DNA of 64,000 bases, taken from the NCBI GenBank assembly GCA_963977415.1, contig CAXBOS010000008.1:62001-126000 (forward strand), given 5' to 3'. Positions 17,162 through 25,314 of the stretch are shown one piece after another (the stretch's first letter is position 1; each line of letters opens with the position of its first letter). The stretch is from Croceimicrobium sp963977415 (GTDB taxonomy: Bacteria > Bacteroidota > Bacteroidia > Flavobacteriales > Schleiferiaceae). The position numbers and the translations under genes are program-made. The notes under the pieces are model-generated. The model was not told the origin of the DNA and did no database searches. It saw nothing but the letters and a program-made list of their open reading frames with translations.

Positions 17162-18055
17162 ATGAACACGAAATATTCCATCAAAGACCTAGAGAAGCTC
17201 TCAGGTATAAAAGCCCATACCCTTAGAGCTTGGGAGCAACGTTATAACCTCATTGAGCCTCATCGCACTGATACCAATATTCGTTATTATATTGATGATC
17301 ACCTTAAAAAGATCCTTAATATCGCAGTGTTGGTTAAAAGTGGAATGCGTATCAGTAAGGTTGCTGACTTAAGCCCTGAAGAAATTCGCTCAGCTGTTAT
17401 AGACGCGGGTCGCTATCAGGGTAATTATGAAAGTCAGATCAACGCGTTTAAGATTGCGATGATTGATTACGACGAGTATCTATTTGACAGCGTATTTAAT
17501 AAGTGTTTGATACAATTTGGAACTGATGAAACACTCACCAAAATATTAGGTGAATTCATTCGTCAGATAGGCTTGCTCTGGCAAGCTGGTGCCATAAACG
17601 TGAGTAATGAGCACTTTATTAGTAGTTTAGTAAAGCAAAAGCTTTTTGCAATTATTGACCAAACCATGTTGCCGCAAACCAAGGATAAGACTAAAAGTTA
17701 CGTTTTATACTTGCCAGCGGATGAACTTCATGAATTAGGTTTGCTCTATCTTTATTACTATCTCAAAAAAATTGGGCACCGTGTTATTTATCTGGGTCAA
17801 TCTGTTCCGATAGAATATCTAAAAGAGGTTTCGGAAAAAACAGAAGTGGATCAGTTTGTTTCCATTTTCACTACCACGCCTCATTTTGAAGAGATTGATC
17901 AGTACTTTGAAAAAATCGCAGAGATGTTTGACCAAGATAACTATCGCTTTTTCTTAACGGGCATACAATTTGGCAATTACGAGCGTGATAATCTACCAGA
18001 GCAAATCGAATTAGCAGCTAATATTGAGCACCTTAAGTCGTTTTTCACGTCATAA
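17162..18055 (+). CDS. MerR-type B12-binding photoregulator (CarH/LitR-like)
   Basis: A 297-aa protein (from ATG 17,162; a TTG 15 bp upstream is also in frame). The N-terminal MerR helix-turn-helix is clear (YSIKDLEKLSGIKAHTLRAW, residues 5-24). The C-terminal half is a cobalamin-binding module: W140 then nine residues and E150-H151, and E188-L-H190-E-L-G193. These match the W-x9-EH and E/D-x-H-x-x-G motifs that bind adenosylcobalamin in CarH, whose tetramer dissociates from DNA in light. It therefore probably represses in the dark and releases in light. It sits 161 bp upstream of an ECF sigma/carotenoid operon with many TTGTTTAA sites. B12 binding itself is not proven here. Confidence 0.85.
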   Translation: MNTKYSIKDLEKLSGIKAHTLRAWEQRYNLIEPHRTDTNIRYYIDDHLKKILNIAVLVKSGMRISKVADLSPEEIRSAVIDAGRYQGNYESQINAFKIAMIDYDEYLFDSVFNKCLIQFGTDETLTKILGEFIRQIGLLWQAGAINVSNEHFISSLVKQKLFAIIDQTMLPQTKDKTKSYVLYLPADELHELGLLYLYYYLKKIGHRVIYLGQSVPIEYLKEVSEKTEVDQFVSIFTTTPHFEEIDQYFEKIAEMFDQDNYRFFLTGIQFGNYERDNLPEQIELAANIEHLKSFFTS

Positions 18056-18216
18056 GATTTATCTATATCAATATTTGTTGTTTAAACAGCAATAAATCAG
18101 CCTTTTATGTTTTTGTTTAACTGTTTATCCTTTTTCTTAAACAAAACCCTTGCCCGTCAATCTTATTTTGTTTAAGTTTGGGGTGTTAAAAGTTAAACAT
18201 AACAAAAACCCCAGTC
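18056..18216. promoter_or_regulatory. operator-rich region upstream of the carotenoid/photolyase operon
   Basis: This 161-bp gap contains at least six TTGTTTAA-type half-sites: a palindrome TGTTTAAACA (18,079-18,088), TTGTTTAAC (18,113-18,121), CTGTTTAT (18,121-18,128), TTAAACAA (18,137-18,144), TTGTTTAAG (18,168-18,176) and TTAAACAT (18,193-18,200). The fifth overlaps the predicted -7 box. The layout fits cooperative repression by a MerR/CarH-type tetramer. Confidence 0.6.
18149..18180 (+). promoter_or_regulatory. Bacteroidota-type promoter of the sigma-crt operon
   Basis: CTTG (18,149-18,152, one base off TTTG), a 20-bp spacer, and a perfect TAAGTTTG -7 box (18,173-18,180). Transcription would start near 18,188, about 29 bp before the sigma-factor ATG. 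The TTGTTTAA site at 18,168 lies across the -7 box, so a bound repressor would block it. Confidence 0.55.
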
Positions 18217-18720
18217 ATGTCTAATTCCGATTTTAATTCTATGATTACTAATCATCAAGATTTCTTACATCAACTGGCAATGAAGTTGACAAAGAGTAAT
18301 GAGGATAGTAATGACTTGATGCAAGAAACTTTATTCAAAGCGATAAAGAATAAAGATAAATTTCAAGAAGGGACCAACATCAAAGGTTGGTTATATACCA
18401 TCATGAAAAATACTTTCATCAATGCCTATCGCAAAAAGAAAAATCAGAATACTTTTGTAGATGAAACGGAAAATAAATATTTCCTTAACATCCGTGAAAG
18501 CGAAAAGTCGGCAACTACCGATAGTATCGTAGATCATAAATACATGATGGAGCAAGTTAATTCGATTGATAAGACTTACCTTGAAACCTTCATGATGTAT
18601 TATAATGGTTATAAATACGAAGAAATTTCAGAAATATTAGGTATACCCTTAGGTACCGTAAAGAGTCGTATCTTTTTAGCACGGCGTAAAATGATGGATA
18701 AACTTAAAGATTACCGCTAA
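18217..18720 (+). CDS. ECF-type RNA polymerase sigma factor
   Basis: A 167-aa sigma-70 family protein with region 2 (DSNDLMQETLFKAIKN, then INAYRKKKNQ) and region 4 (YEEISEILGIPLGTVKSRIF, helix-turn-helix). No anti-sigma gene is adjacent, unlike the CarQ/CarR pair of Myxococcus. It is the first gene after the operator-rich region and is followed by crtI after 14 bp, so it should be induced together with the carotenoid genes and may amplify the response at other promoters. The light link is inferred from the context. Confidence 0.92.
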   Translation: MSNSDFNSMITNHQDFLHQLAMKLTKSNEDSNDLMQETLFKAIKNKDKFQEGTNIKGWLYTIMKNTFINAYRKKKNQNTFVDETENKYFLNIRESEKSATTDSIVDHKYMMEQVNSIDKTYLETFMMYYNGYKYEEISEILGIPLGTVKSRIFLARRKMMDKLKDYR

Positions 18721-18734
18721 CAAAGAATTAAATC

Positions 18735-20207
18735 ATGGCCAAAAAGGCACTAGTAGTGGGAGCAGGTTTTGCTGGTCTCGCTGCGGCAACATCACTAGCG
18801 GAGAAAGGTTATAAGGTGACCATTCTAGAAAAAAATAGTCAAGCAGGCGGAAGAGCAAGAAGCTTTCAAGCACAAGGGTTTGACTTCGACATGGGCCCAA
18901 GTTGGTATTGGATGCCCGATGTTTTTGATACTTATTTCGCGAAATTCGGAAAGAAAGTAAGCGATTATTACCAATTAGAAAGATTAGATCCTTCTTACAG
19001 AGTTTATTTTGGTGAAAAGGATTTTGTTGACTTACCAGCAGGAGAAGAGGCCTGCGCTCAATTATTCAATCAAATAGAAAAAGGCTCAGGCGATAAGTTG
19101 CGAAAATTTATGCGCGAGTCTGCCTACAAATACGAGGTGGGGATTAACGACCTGGTGTACAAACCTGGACGATCATTAATGGAGTTTGCTGATATCCGCA
19201 TTGCTAAAGGTCTTATTCAGTTGGATTTACTAAAGTCCATGCGCAGTTACGTGCACAGCCATTTTAAAAATCCACGATTGAGACAATTGATGGAGTTTCC
19301 CGTCTTGTTTCTTGGAGCAACCCCCAAAAATACACCAGCCCTATATTCATTAATGAATTATGCGGATGTGGATGGCGGTACTTGGTTTCCGAAAGGTGGC
19401 ATGCATAAAATCGTGGAAGCTATGGTTTCCTTAGCGGAAGAAAAGGGAGTGGAAATCAAACTTAATCACGAGGTTTTAGAGCTCAAGTATAGCGGAAAAA
19501 ACATAACTGGCCTCGTATGCTCGGAAGGAGATTTTCATGCCGATGTAATTATAGCTGCAGGAGATTACAACCATTTCGAACAAAAAATATTACCTGCGCA
19601 TCTACGACAGTATAGCCCAGAGTATTGGGATAAGCGCGCCATGGCTCCTTCTAGTTTATTGTTTTACATGGGTGTAGATAAGCCCGTGGAAGGTCTCTTG
19701 CATCACACCTTGTTTTTTGATGAGGATTTTGATCAACACGCTGAGGAAATTTATAATAAACCACAGTGGCCGTCAAAACCTTTATTTTACGCTTCGGCTT
19801 CTTCTAAAACCGATCCGAGCTTAGCCCCTGAAGGTAAAGAAAATTTATTTTTATTAATGCCTGTAGCTCCGCATCTTAATGACAATGAGGAAAATAGAGA
19901 GCGTTATTACGATGTTATGATGGAGCGTTTAGAACGTTTAACGGGTGGGTCTGTAAGAGGCGACGTTTCCTATAAACAGTCTTATGCCCACAGTAATTTT
20001 ATAGAAGATTATCATGCTTTTAAAGGGAACGCTTATGGATTGGCAAATACTTTAAAGCAAACCGCCATATTGAAACCAGCCATGAAAAGTAAAAAAGTTG
20101 AGAACCTTTATTACACTGGTCAGTTAACTACACCAGGACCAGGCGTTCCGCCATCTCTTATTTCGGGAATGGTTGTAGCCAATGAAATAGAAAAAGATTT
20201 TAAATAG
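18735..20207 (+). CDS. crtI: phytoene desaturase
   Basis: A 490-aa FAD-dependent desaturase that converts phytoene to lycopene-type products. The N-terminal dinucleotide motif is VVGAGFAGLAAATSLAEKG, followed by AGGRARSF. The C-terminal CrtI signature region (YTGQLTTPGPGVPPSLISG) is present. Length matches bacterial CrtI. It lies in a tight run between the sigma factor and crtB (8-bp gap). The end product cannot be decided here: no lycopene cyclase (crtY) or hydroxylase (crtZ) is in the window. Confidence 0.96.
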   Translation: MAKKALVVGAGFAGLAAATSLAEKGYKVTILEKNSQAGGRARSFQAQGFDFDMGPSWYWMPDVFDTYFAKFGKKVSDYYQLERLDPSYRVYFGEKDFVDLPAGEEACAQLFNQIEKGSGDKLRKFMRESAYKYEVGINDLVYKPGRSLMEFADIRIAKGLIQLDLLKSMRSYVHSHFKNPRLRQLMEFPVLFLGATPKNTPALYSLMNYADVDGGTWFPKGGMHKIVEAMVSLAEEKGVEIKLNHEVLELKYSGKNITGLVCSEGDFHADVIIAAGDYNHFEQKILPAHLRQYSPEYWDKRAMAPSSLLFYMGVDKPVEGLLHHTLFFDEDFDQHAEEIYNKPQWPSKPLFYASASSKTDPSLAPEGKENLFLLMPVAPHLNDNEENRERYYDVMMERLERLTGGSVRGDVSYKQSYAHSNFIEDYHAFKGNAYGLANTLKQTAILKPAMKSKKVENLYYTGQLTTPGPGVPPSLISGMVVANEIEKDFK

Positions 20208-20215
20208 TAATTTGT

Positions 20216-21055
20216 ATGAAAGAGCTTTTTGATAAGGTGTCGTATCAGACCAGTGCCATCGTTACTAAAAAATATAGTACTTCTTTTTCTCTGGGAATTT
20301 TATTCCTAGATCGTGCGCTGCACAAGCATATTTATGCTCTTTACGGCTTTGTGCGTTTTGCAGATGAGATAGTAGACAGTTTTCACGATTTCCGCAAAGC
20401 CGAATTACTTGCGGATTTTAAAAAGCAAACCTATAAGGCCATTGAAGATGGCATTAGCTTAAACCCAATTCTGAATGCTTTTCAACATACTGTTAATGAA
20501 TTTCAGATTGATTTAGATTTAATCGAAACCTTTTTAAAGTCAATGGAAATGGACCTTCAGCCGGTAGACTCTTTTGATGAGTCGAAATATGAGGAGTATA
20601 TTCTTGGTTCGGCTGAGGTAGTAGGTTTGATGTGCTTAAAGGTTTTCTGTTATGGCGATAAAGAGCAGTATGAAAAATTGCATTGGAATGCCATGAAATT
20701 AGGATCCGCTTTCCAGAAAATTAATTTCTTGAGAGATCTTAATGCAGATTACCATCAATTGGGTAGAGTTTATTTTCCGGGCGTAAATATGGATGTTTTT
20801 AATGATCAGGTTAAAGCTGAAATTGAAGCGGACATCGATTTAGATTTTAAAGCTGGTTATGAAGGTATCTTGGGATTACCTAAAAAGGCTCGCTTTGGTG
20901 TATATATCGCTTATGTATATTATTATGCGTTGTTCCGTAAAATAAAATCTACTTCGAGCTCAGAAATTCTTAGCCGAAGAGTTCGAATTCCAAACCGCAA
21001 TAAATATAGTTTATTATTAAGTTCCTACTTAAGACATAGTTTTAATATACTTTAA
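20216..21055 (+). CDS. crtB: phytoene synthase
   Basis: A 279-aa head-to-head prenyl transferase that joins two geranylgeranyl diphosphates. The two aspartate motifs are visible: DEIVD in FVRFADEIVDSFHD and DLNAD in NFLRDLNADYHQLG, which bind the diphosphates through Mg2+. It follows crtI by 8 bp and precedes idi by 5 bp. Confidence 0.96.
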   Translation: MKELFDKVSYQTSAIVTKKYSTSFSLGILFLDRALHKHIYALYGFVRFADEIVDSFHDFRKAELLADFKKQTYKAIEDGISLNPILNAFQHTVNEFQIDLDLIETFLKSMEMDLQPVDSFDESKYEEYILGSAEVVGLMCLKVFCYGDKEQYEKLHWNAMKLGSAFQKINFLRDLNADYHQLGRVYFPGVNMDVFNDQVKAEIEADIDLDFKAGYEGILGLPKKARFGVYIAYVYYYALFRKIKSTSSSEILSRRVRIPNRNKYSLLLSSYLRHSFNIL

Positions 21056-21060
21056 TTAAT

Positions 21061-21576
21061 ATGGCAGAAAATGTTATCCTAGTCGACGAGCAAGACAATG
21101 CTTTAGGACTGATGGAGAAAATGGAAGCCCACCGCAAAGGACTTTTGCATCGTGCCTTTTCCGTTTTTGTGCTTAATGAAAAAGGCGAGCTGATGTTACA
21201 GCAAAGAGCCGCGCACAAATACCACTCTGGTAAATTATGGACCAACACCTGTTGCTCGCATCCGCGTGATGGGGAAACGGCAGAACAAGCCGCCCACAGA
21301 CGTTTAGTGGAGGAAATGGGCTTTGATTGTGAAATAGAGAAATCATTGGAATTTGTTTACCGAGCTGAGTTAGACTTAGGAATGATTGAGCATGAATATG
21401 ATCATCTTTTTATTGGTCGCTATAATGGTGTACCATCTCTAAATCCAGAAGAAGTGATGGATTGGAAGTGGATGGACATCGATTTACTTAGTGAGGATAT
21501 TGCCGCTCATCCCGAGAACTATACGGCATGGTTTAAAATTATCTATCAGTCCTTTTTAGCAAAGGTTAAAGCTTAA
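21061..21576 (+). CDS. idi: isopentenyl-diphosphate delta-isomerase, type I
   Basis: A 171-aa Nudix-fold enzyme that interconverts IPP and DMAPP. The catalytic Cys lies in TNTCCSHPRDGE, and the metal-binding Glu/His set and the acid Glu lie in RLVEEMGF and ELDLGMIEHEYDH. The mevalonate route makes only IPP, so this enzyme is needed, in line with the HMG-CoA reductase and GHMP kinase at 31,295-33,560. Its place inside the crt operon would raise precursor supply along with pigment synthesis. Confidence 0.96.
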   Translation: MAENVILVDEQDNALGLMEKMEAHRKGLLHRAFSVFVLNEKGELMLQQRAAHKYHSGKLWTNTCCSHPRDGETAEQAAHRRLVEEMGFDCEIEKSLEFVYRAELDLGMIEHEYDHLFIGRYNGVPSLNPEEVMDWKWMDIDLLSEDIAAHPENYTAWFKIIYQSFLAKVKA

Positions 21577-21578
21577 AG

Positions 21579-21986
21579 ATGAAAGTTACCGTAAGCCGTA
21601 AGGCACATTTTAACGCGGCTCACCGCCTGTTTAATCCAGCCTGGTCGGCAGATAAAAACGAAGAGGTTTTTGGGAAATGCAACAATCCCGAGTTTCACGG
21701 TCATAATTACGAACTAATTGTAAGCGTGAAAGGCGAAATTGATTCCAGAACAGGATATGTGATGGATATGAAAGTATTAAAAGACCTTATAAAAGATAAT
21801 ATTGAAGATCGCTTTGATCATAAAAATCTCAATACGCAAACCGAGGAGTTTAAAAGTTTAAATCCTACGGCCGAAAACATCGCCGTAGTAATATTCGATT
21901 TACTTCGCCCACATTTAAATGAAACTTTAGATTTAAAAATTACGCTTTATGAAACTCCGAGAAACTACGTTGAATATGAAGGTTAA
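21579..21986 (+). CDS. 6-pyruvoyl-tetrahydropterin synthase family protein, eukaryote-like
   Basis: A 135-aa PTPS/QueD-family enzyme. The zinc ligands are His in HFNAAH and the two His of HGHNY, and the catalytic Cys is C34. The spacing is Cys-x5-HGH (KCNNPEFHGHNY), as in the animal 6-pyruvoyl-tetrahydropterin synthase, and not the Cys-x3-HGH of QueD. The DHKNLN stretch is also PTPS-like. It therefore probably makes 6-pyruvoyl-tetrahydropterin from dihydroneopterin triphosphate, not the queuosine precursor. The next gene is folE (GTP cyclohydrolase I), which supplies that substrate. It starts 2 bp after idi. Confidence 0.85.
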   Translation: MKVTVSRKAHFNAAHRLFNPAWSADKNEEVFGKCNNPEFHGHNYELIVSVKGEIDSRTGYVMDMKVLKDLIKDNIEDRFDHKNLNTQTEEFKSLNPTAENIAVVIFDLLRPHLNETLDLKITLYETPRNYVEYEG

Positions 21987-22674
21987 TGGATTGGCAGGAA
22001 AGGCTTTGGAAAAGAGCTCGGATGAAATTTGGCCAGAACTAAGTGCCATTGGCGATGATCACCAAAGTGCTAACTTGGAGACCCCAATGAGAGACGGTGC
22101 CTTCGATATTAGTGCCGACGAAAAAATAGATTTGATTGAGGAAAAGTTTGCTGATATCCTTACCATTCTAGGCATGGACCTGCAAGACGACAGCCTAAGA
22201 GGTACGCCGCGCAGAGTAGCTAAAATGTACGTCAATGAAATCTTTCAGGGTTTAAACCCAGAGAATAAGCCTACTGCAAAATTATTTGATAATAAGTACC
22301 GCTACAATCAAATGCTAGTGGAAAAAAATATCAATGTGCATTCTTACTGCGAGCATCATTTAGTACCTATTTTAGGCAAAGCCCATGTAGCTTATATTTC
22401 TAGTGGTAAGGTAATTGGCTTGAGCAAAATCAATCGAATTGTACGTTATTTTGCCAAACGCCCACAAGTACAAGAGCGCTTAACTGAGCAGATTGCAGCC
22501 GAATTAAAAAAGGTTTTAGAAACGGAACACGTGGCCGTTATTATTGATGCGGAACACATGTGTGTGGCTACTCGAGGTATAGAAGATACAGGTTCTAGTA
22601 CCATTACTACTCATTACTCGGGTAAGTTTTTGGAGGAGTCGTATCGCAATGAATATTTAAAACATATATCTTAA
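21976..22674 (+). CDS. folE: GTP cyclohydrolase I
   Basis: A 232-aa enzyme converting GTP to 7,8-dihydroneopterin triphosphate. The zinc and catalytic residues show in NVHSYCEHHLVPILG and the second Cys in AEHMCVATRG. The N-terminal ~45 residues are an extension on the catalytic domain. I use the ATG at 21,976, which overlaps the PTPS gene by 11 bp; an in-frame ATG at 21,949 is also possible. Placed between PTPS and an SDR, it looks committed to a tetrahydropterin branch as well as folate. Confidence 0.93.
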   Translation: MKVNGLAGKALEKSSDEIWPELSAIGDDHQSANLETPMRDGAFDISADEKIDLIEEKFADILTILGMDLQDDSLRGTPRRVAKMYVNEIFQGLNPENKPTAKLFDNKYRYNQMLVEKNINVHSYCEHHLVPILGKAHVAYISSGKVIGLSKINRIVRYFAKRPQVQERLTEQIAAELKKVLETEHVAVIIDAEHMCVATRGIEDTGSSTITTHYSGKFLEESYRNEYLKHIS

Positions 22675-22680
22675 GATTTT

Positions 22681-23376
22681 ATGAATTACTTAGTTGTTGG
22701 AGGAGGAAGTGGGATAGGAGAAAAAGTAGTAGAAAATTTGGCATTAGCTGGACATCAGGTTTATGCTGCAAGCCGAAACATAATGGAGGCAAATCTGCCC
22801 CCGAGCGTCGAGCCCATTAAGTTTGATGTTAGTTTGGATGAACCCCTAGAAGGTCTGCCAGATGTTTTAGATGGCTTGGTTTATTGTCCGGGTTCTATTA
22901 GTTTAAAACCTTTTCATCGCATAAAGCCCGCCGATTTTCAAGCAGAATGGGAGCTTAATTTTTTAGGAGCAGTAAAAGTAACGCAGCAGGTTTTAGACCT
23001 TTTAAAGAAAAGTGATAACCCAAGTGTAGTATACTTCAGTACCGTGGCCGTGCAATTAGGTTTACCCTTTCACAGCTCGATAAGTGGGGCCAAAGGAGCC
23101 ATAGAAGGTTTAACTAGAAGTTTGGCTGCGGAATATGCGCCAAAGATTCGCTTTAATGCGATTGCCCCTTCTTTAACCGACACGCCCTTAGCGGCGAATT
23201 TACTTTCTAACGATAAAAAGCGTGAAGCGAACGCGGAACGCAATCCTTTAAAATTGATTGGTGAAGCCCAAGATATTGCCAATATGGTAACCTTCTTACT
23301 GGGTAAGGATTCTCGTTGGGTTACTGGTCAAGTGATGGCGGTTGACGGCGGGATGAGAGCAATCAAGCCAATGTAA
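22681..23376 (+). CDS. SDR-fold protein lacking the catalytic Tyr
   Basis: A 231-aa classical short-chain dehydrogenase/reductase fold. The cofactor motif is VVGGGSGIGEKV, the Ser is kept at residue 120 (YFSTVAV), and the Lys is K138, but the YxxxK tyrosine is replaced: the sequence is I134-S-G-A-K138. A normal proton-relay mechanism is therefore doubtful. The C-terminal substrate region (NAIAPSLTDTPLA, VDGGM) is typical. The gene lies between folE and the flavin-reductase-like gene, so a sepiapterin-reductase-like role is possible, but the missing Tyr argues for an altered chemistry or a structural role. Confidence 0.85.
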   Translation: MNYLVVGGGSGIGEKVVENLALAGHQVYAASRNIMEANLPPSVEPIKFDVSLDEPLEGLPDVLDGLVYCPGSISLKPFHRIKPADFQAEWELNFLGAVKVTQQVLDLLKKSDNPSVVYFSTVAVQLGLPFHSSISGAKGAIEGLTRSLAAEYAPKIRFNAIAPSLTDTPLAANLLSNDKKREANAERNPLKLIGEAQDIANMVTFLLGKDSRWVTGQVMAVDGGMRAIKPM

Positions 23377-23377
23377 A

Positions 23378-24013
23378 ATGGAAGAGATTTTTGAGAAATC
23401 AGACTTTGCGAAATGGGAACGCTTTTACCGCGCGGCCTTTTTTAATAGTTTAGGAGGTTTTAAAAGTCTCAATTTGTTGGCATCACAAAATACCGAGGGA
23501 CAGCATAATCTCGGTCTATTTTTTTCGGTTTCACATATTGGTGCTAACGAGGCTCTTCTGGGATTGATTTTTCGTCCCCACACCGTTCCCCGTCATAGTC
23601 TCGAGAATTTACGTACCGGTTATGCTACTTTGAATGCGGTGCATCCTGATATTTTAGCGCAAGCACATCAGGCCTCGGCGAATTACCCCGCTGAAGAATC
23701 GGAGTTTGAAGCAACCAGCTTAAGCCCCGAGTTTCGAGATTTTCCCGCGCCCTTTGTGGCCGAGAGTAAAATTAAGATGGGGATAAAATATCGTGAAGAG
23801 CATTTAATTAAAGCGAACAATACCATTTTAGTGGTGGCTTCCATCGAGAAGGTGATTCTTGAGAAAGGACTAATCCTAGAAGATGGTTTAATTGATCATA
23901 GCTTGGCAAATAGTGTTGCGGTAAATGGTTTGGATTCGTATTACACCGCAGAGCGTTTAAAACGTTTTTCCTATCCGCGGCCCAATGAAAAGATTAGCGA
24001 AAATCCATGGTAA
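23378..24013 (+). CDS. flavin reductase-like FMN-binding protein
   Basis: A 211-aa protein resembling the flavin-reductase-like (split-barrel) fold, with a basic FRPHTVPRHSLENL loop and SLSPEFRDFPAPFV motif that may hold FMN. I do not see a firm catalytic motif. It sits 1 bp after the SDR and overlaps the photolyase gene by 7 bp, so it may supply or bind reduced flavin for the photolyase, or act in the pterin branch. The assignment to the fold is moderate. Confidence 0.75.
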   Translation: MEEIFEKSDFAKWERFYRAAFFNSLGGFKSLNLLASQNTEGQHNLGLFFSVSHIGANEALLGLIFRPHTVPRHSLENLRTGYATLNAVHPDILAQAHQASANYPAEESEFEATSLSPEFRDFPAPFVAESKIKMGIKYREEHLIKANNTILVVASIEKVILEKGLILEDGLIDHSLANSVAVNGLDSYYTAERLKRFSYPRPNEKISENPW

Positions 24014-25314
24014 AGCAAGAGCTTAGCATTTTCTGGTTCCGTCGCGATTTGCGTTTGAAAGACAATCATGGTCTTTACAAAGCATTGACTGCCGGGAACA
24101 AGGTTTTAGGTCTGTTTATTTTTGACAAAGAGATATTAGATAAGCTTCCCGCCAAGGATGCCCGAGTGCAATTTATCCATAAGGAACTTTTAAAAATTAA
24201 AGCCGATCTAGAGGAAATAGGTTCTTCCTTAATAGTACGCTATGGTAAGGTAGAGGAAGTTTGGAAGGATTTACAATCTGAGTTTACTATTAAATCAGTG
24301 TTCGCTAATCGCGATTATGAATCCTATGCGATTGCACGCGATAAGAGGATTTATTACTTTTTAGAAGAACAGGGAATTCCCTTTAGGGCCTATAAAGATC
24401 ACGTGATTTTTGAGAAAAGTGAGGTGGTAAAAGATGATGGTAAGCCCTATGTGGTGTACACACCTTATATGAAGCGCTATAAACAATTATTAACGGAAGC
24501 GCACTTAAAAGCTCATCTTAGCGAAAGCGAAAAAGAGAACTTTATACAAACGGAAGCTTTGCCTATGCCCGGTCTAGCCGAGATGGGTTTTCAAGAATTT
24601 CCCTTTCAATACCCTGATAATGAGTTCCCCACTAAGATTATTCAGAACTATCACGAACAACGCGATATTCCCGCTATAAAAGGGACTAGTCGTTTAAGTC
24701 TGCATTTGCGTTTCGGTACGATTTCCATTCGGGCCTTGGCCAAACATGCCATGGCTGAAAACGATAAATATTTCAACGAGCTCATTTGGCGTGACTTCTA
24801 CCAAAGTATTATTTATCATTTTCCGCATTCTGAAAAAGAAAGCTTCCGCCGAGAGTATGATGCGATAGAGTGGGAGAATAATAGCGATCATTTTGAAAAA
24901 TGGTGCGCTGGTAAAACAGGTTATCCTTTAGTAGACGCGGGTATGCGTGAATTGAATGAAACTGGTTTTATGCACAATAGAGTGCGCATGGTGGTGGCTA
25001 GTTTCTTAACCAAACATCTACTAATTGATTGGCGCTGGGGTGAAAATTATTTTGCCGAAAAGCTTTTGGATTATGAATTGGCCAGTAATGTTGGCGGCTG
25101 GCAATGGGCCGCTGGCAGTGGAGTAGATGCAGCTCCCTACTTCCGGGTATTCAATCCTAGCTTGCAAATGGACAAATTTGACCCTGAAAAGCATTACATA
25201 AAAAAATGGGTTCCAGAATTTGGTACGAGCCAATATCCGAAACCCATTGTAGATCATAAGGAAGCGCGTTTACGAGCTATTGCCCGCTATAAGCAAACTT
25301 TAAAACCGGATTAA
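24007..25314 (+). CDS. phr: deoxyribodipyrimidine photolyase / cryptochrome
   Basis: A 435-aa FAD photolyase-family protein. The N-terminal antenna-binding Rossmann domain begins FWFRRDLRLKDNHGLY. The C-terminal FAD domain shows TSRLSLHLRFGTIS, LIWRDFYQ, HNRVRMVVASFL, WRWGENYF and NVGGWQWAAG, which contain electron-transfer tryptophans. It is the last gene of the presumed light operon and overlaps the upstream gene by 7 bp. Folate-type pterins are common antenna cofactors of this family, which fits the folE and PTPS genes upstream. Photolyase versus photoreceptor activity is not decided by sequence. Confidence 0.94.
   Translation: MVKQELSIFWFRRDLRLKDNHGLYKALTAGNKVLGLFIFDKEILDKLPAKDARVQFIHKELLKIKADLEEIGSSLIVRYGKVEEVWKDLQSEFTIKSVFANRDYESYAIARDKRIYYFLEEQGIPFRAYKDHVIFEKSEVVKDDGKPYVVYTPYMKRYKQLLTEAHLKAHLSESEKENFIQTEALPMPGLAEMGFQEFPFQYPDNEFPTKIIQNYHEQRDIPAIKGTSRLSLHLRFGTISIRALAKHAMAENDKYFNELIWRDFYQSIIYHFPHSEKESFRREYDAIEWENNSDHFEKWCAGKTGYPLVDAGMRELNETGFMHNRVRMVVASFLTKHLLIDWRWGENYFAEKLLDYELASNVGGWQWAAGSGVDAAPYFRVFNPSLQMDKFDPEKHYIKKWVPEFGTSQYPKPIVDHKEARLRAIARYKQTLKPD

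Noticed and set aside
21579..21986. PTPS gene as queD (queuosine synthesis)
   Set aside because: The Cys-to-HGH spacing is x5 (CNNPEFHGH) as in animal PTPS, not x3, and no other queuosine genes are near; the folE-SDR context fits a tetrahydropterin route better.
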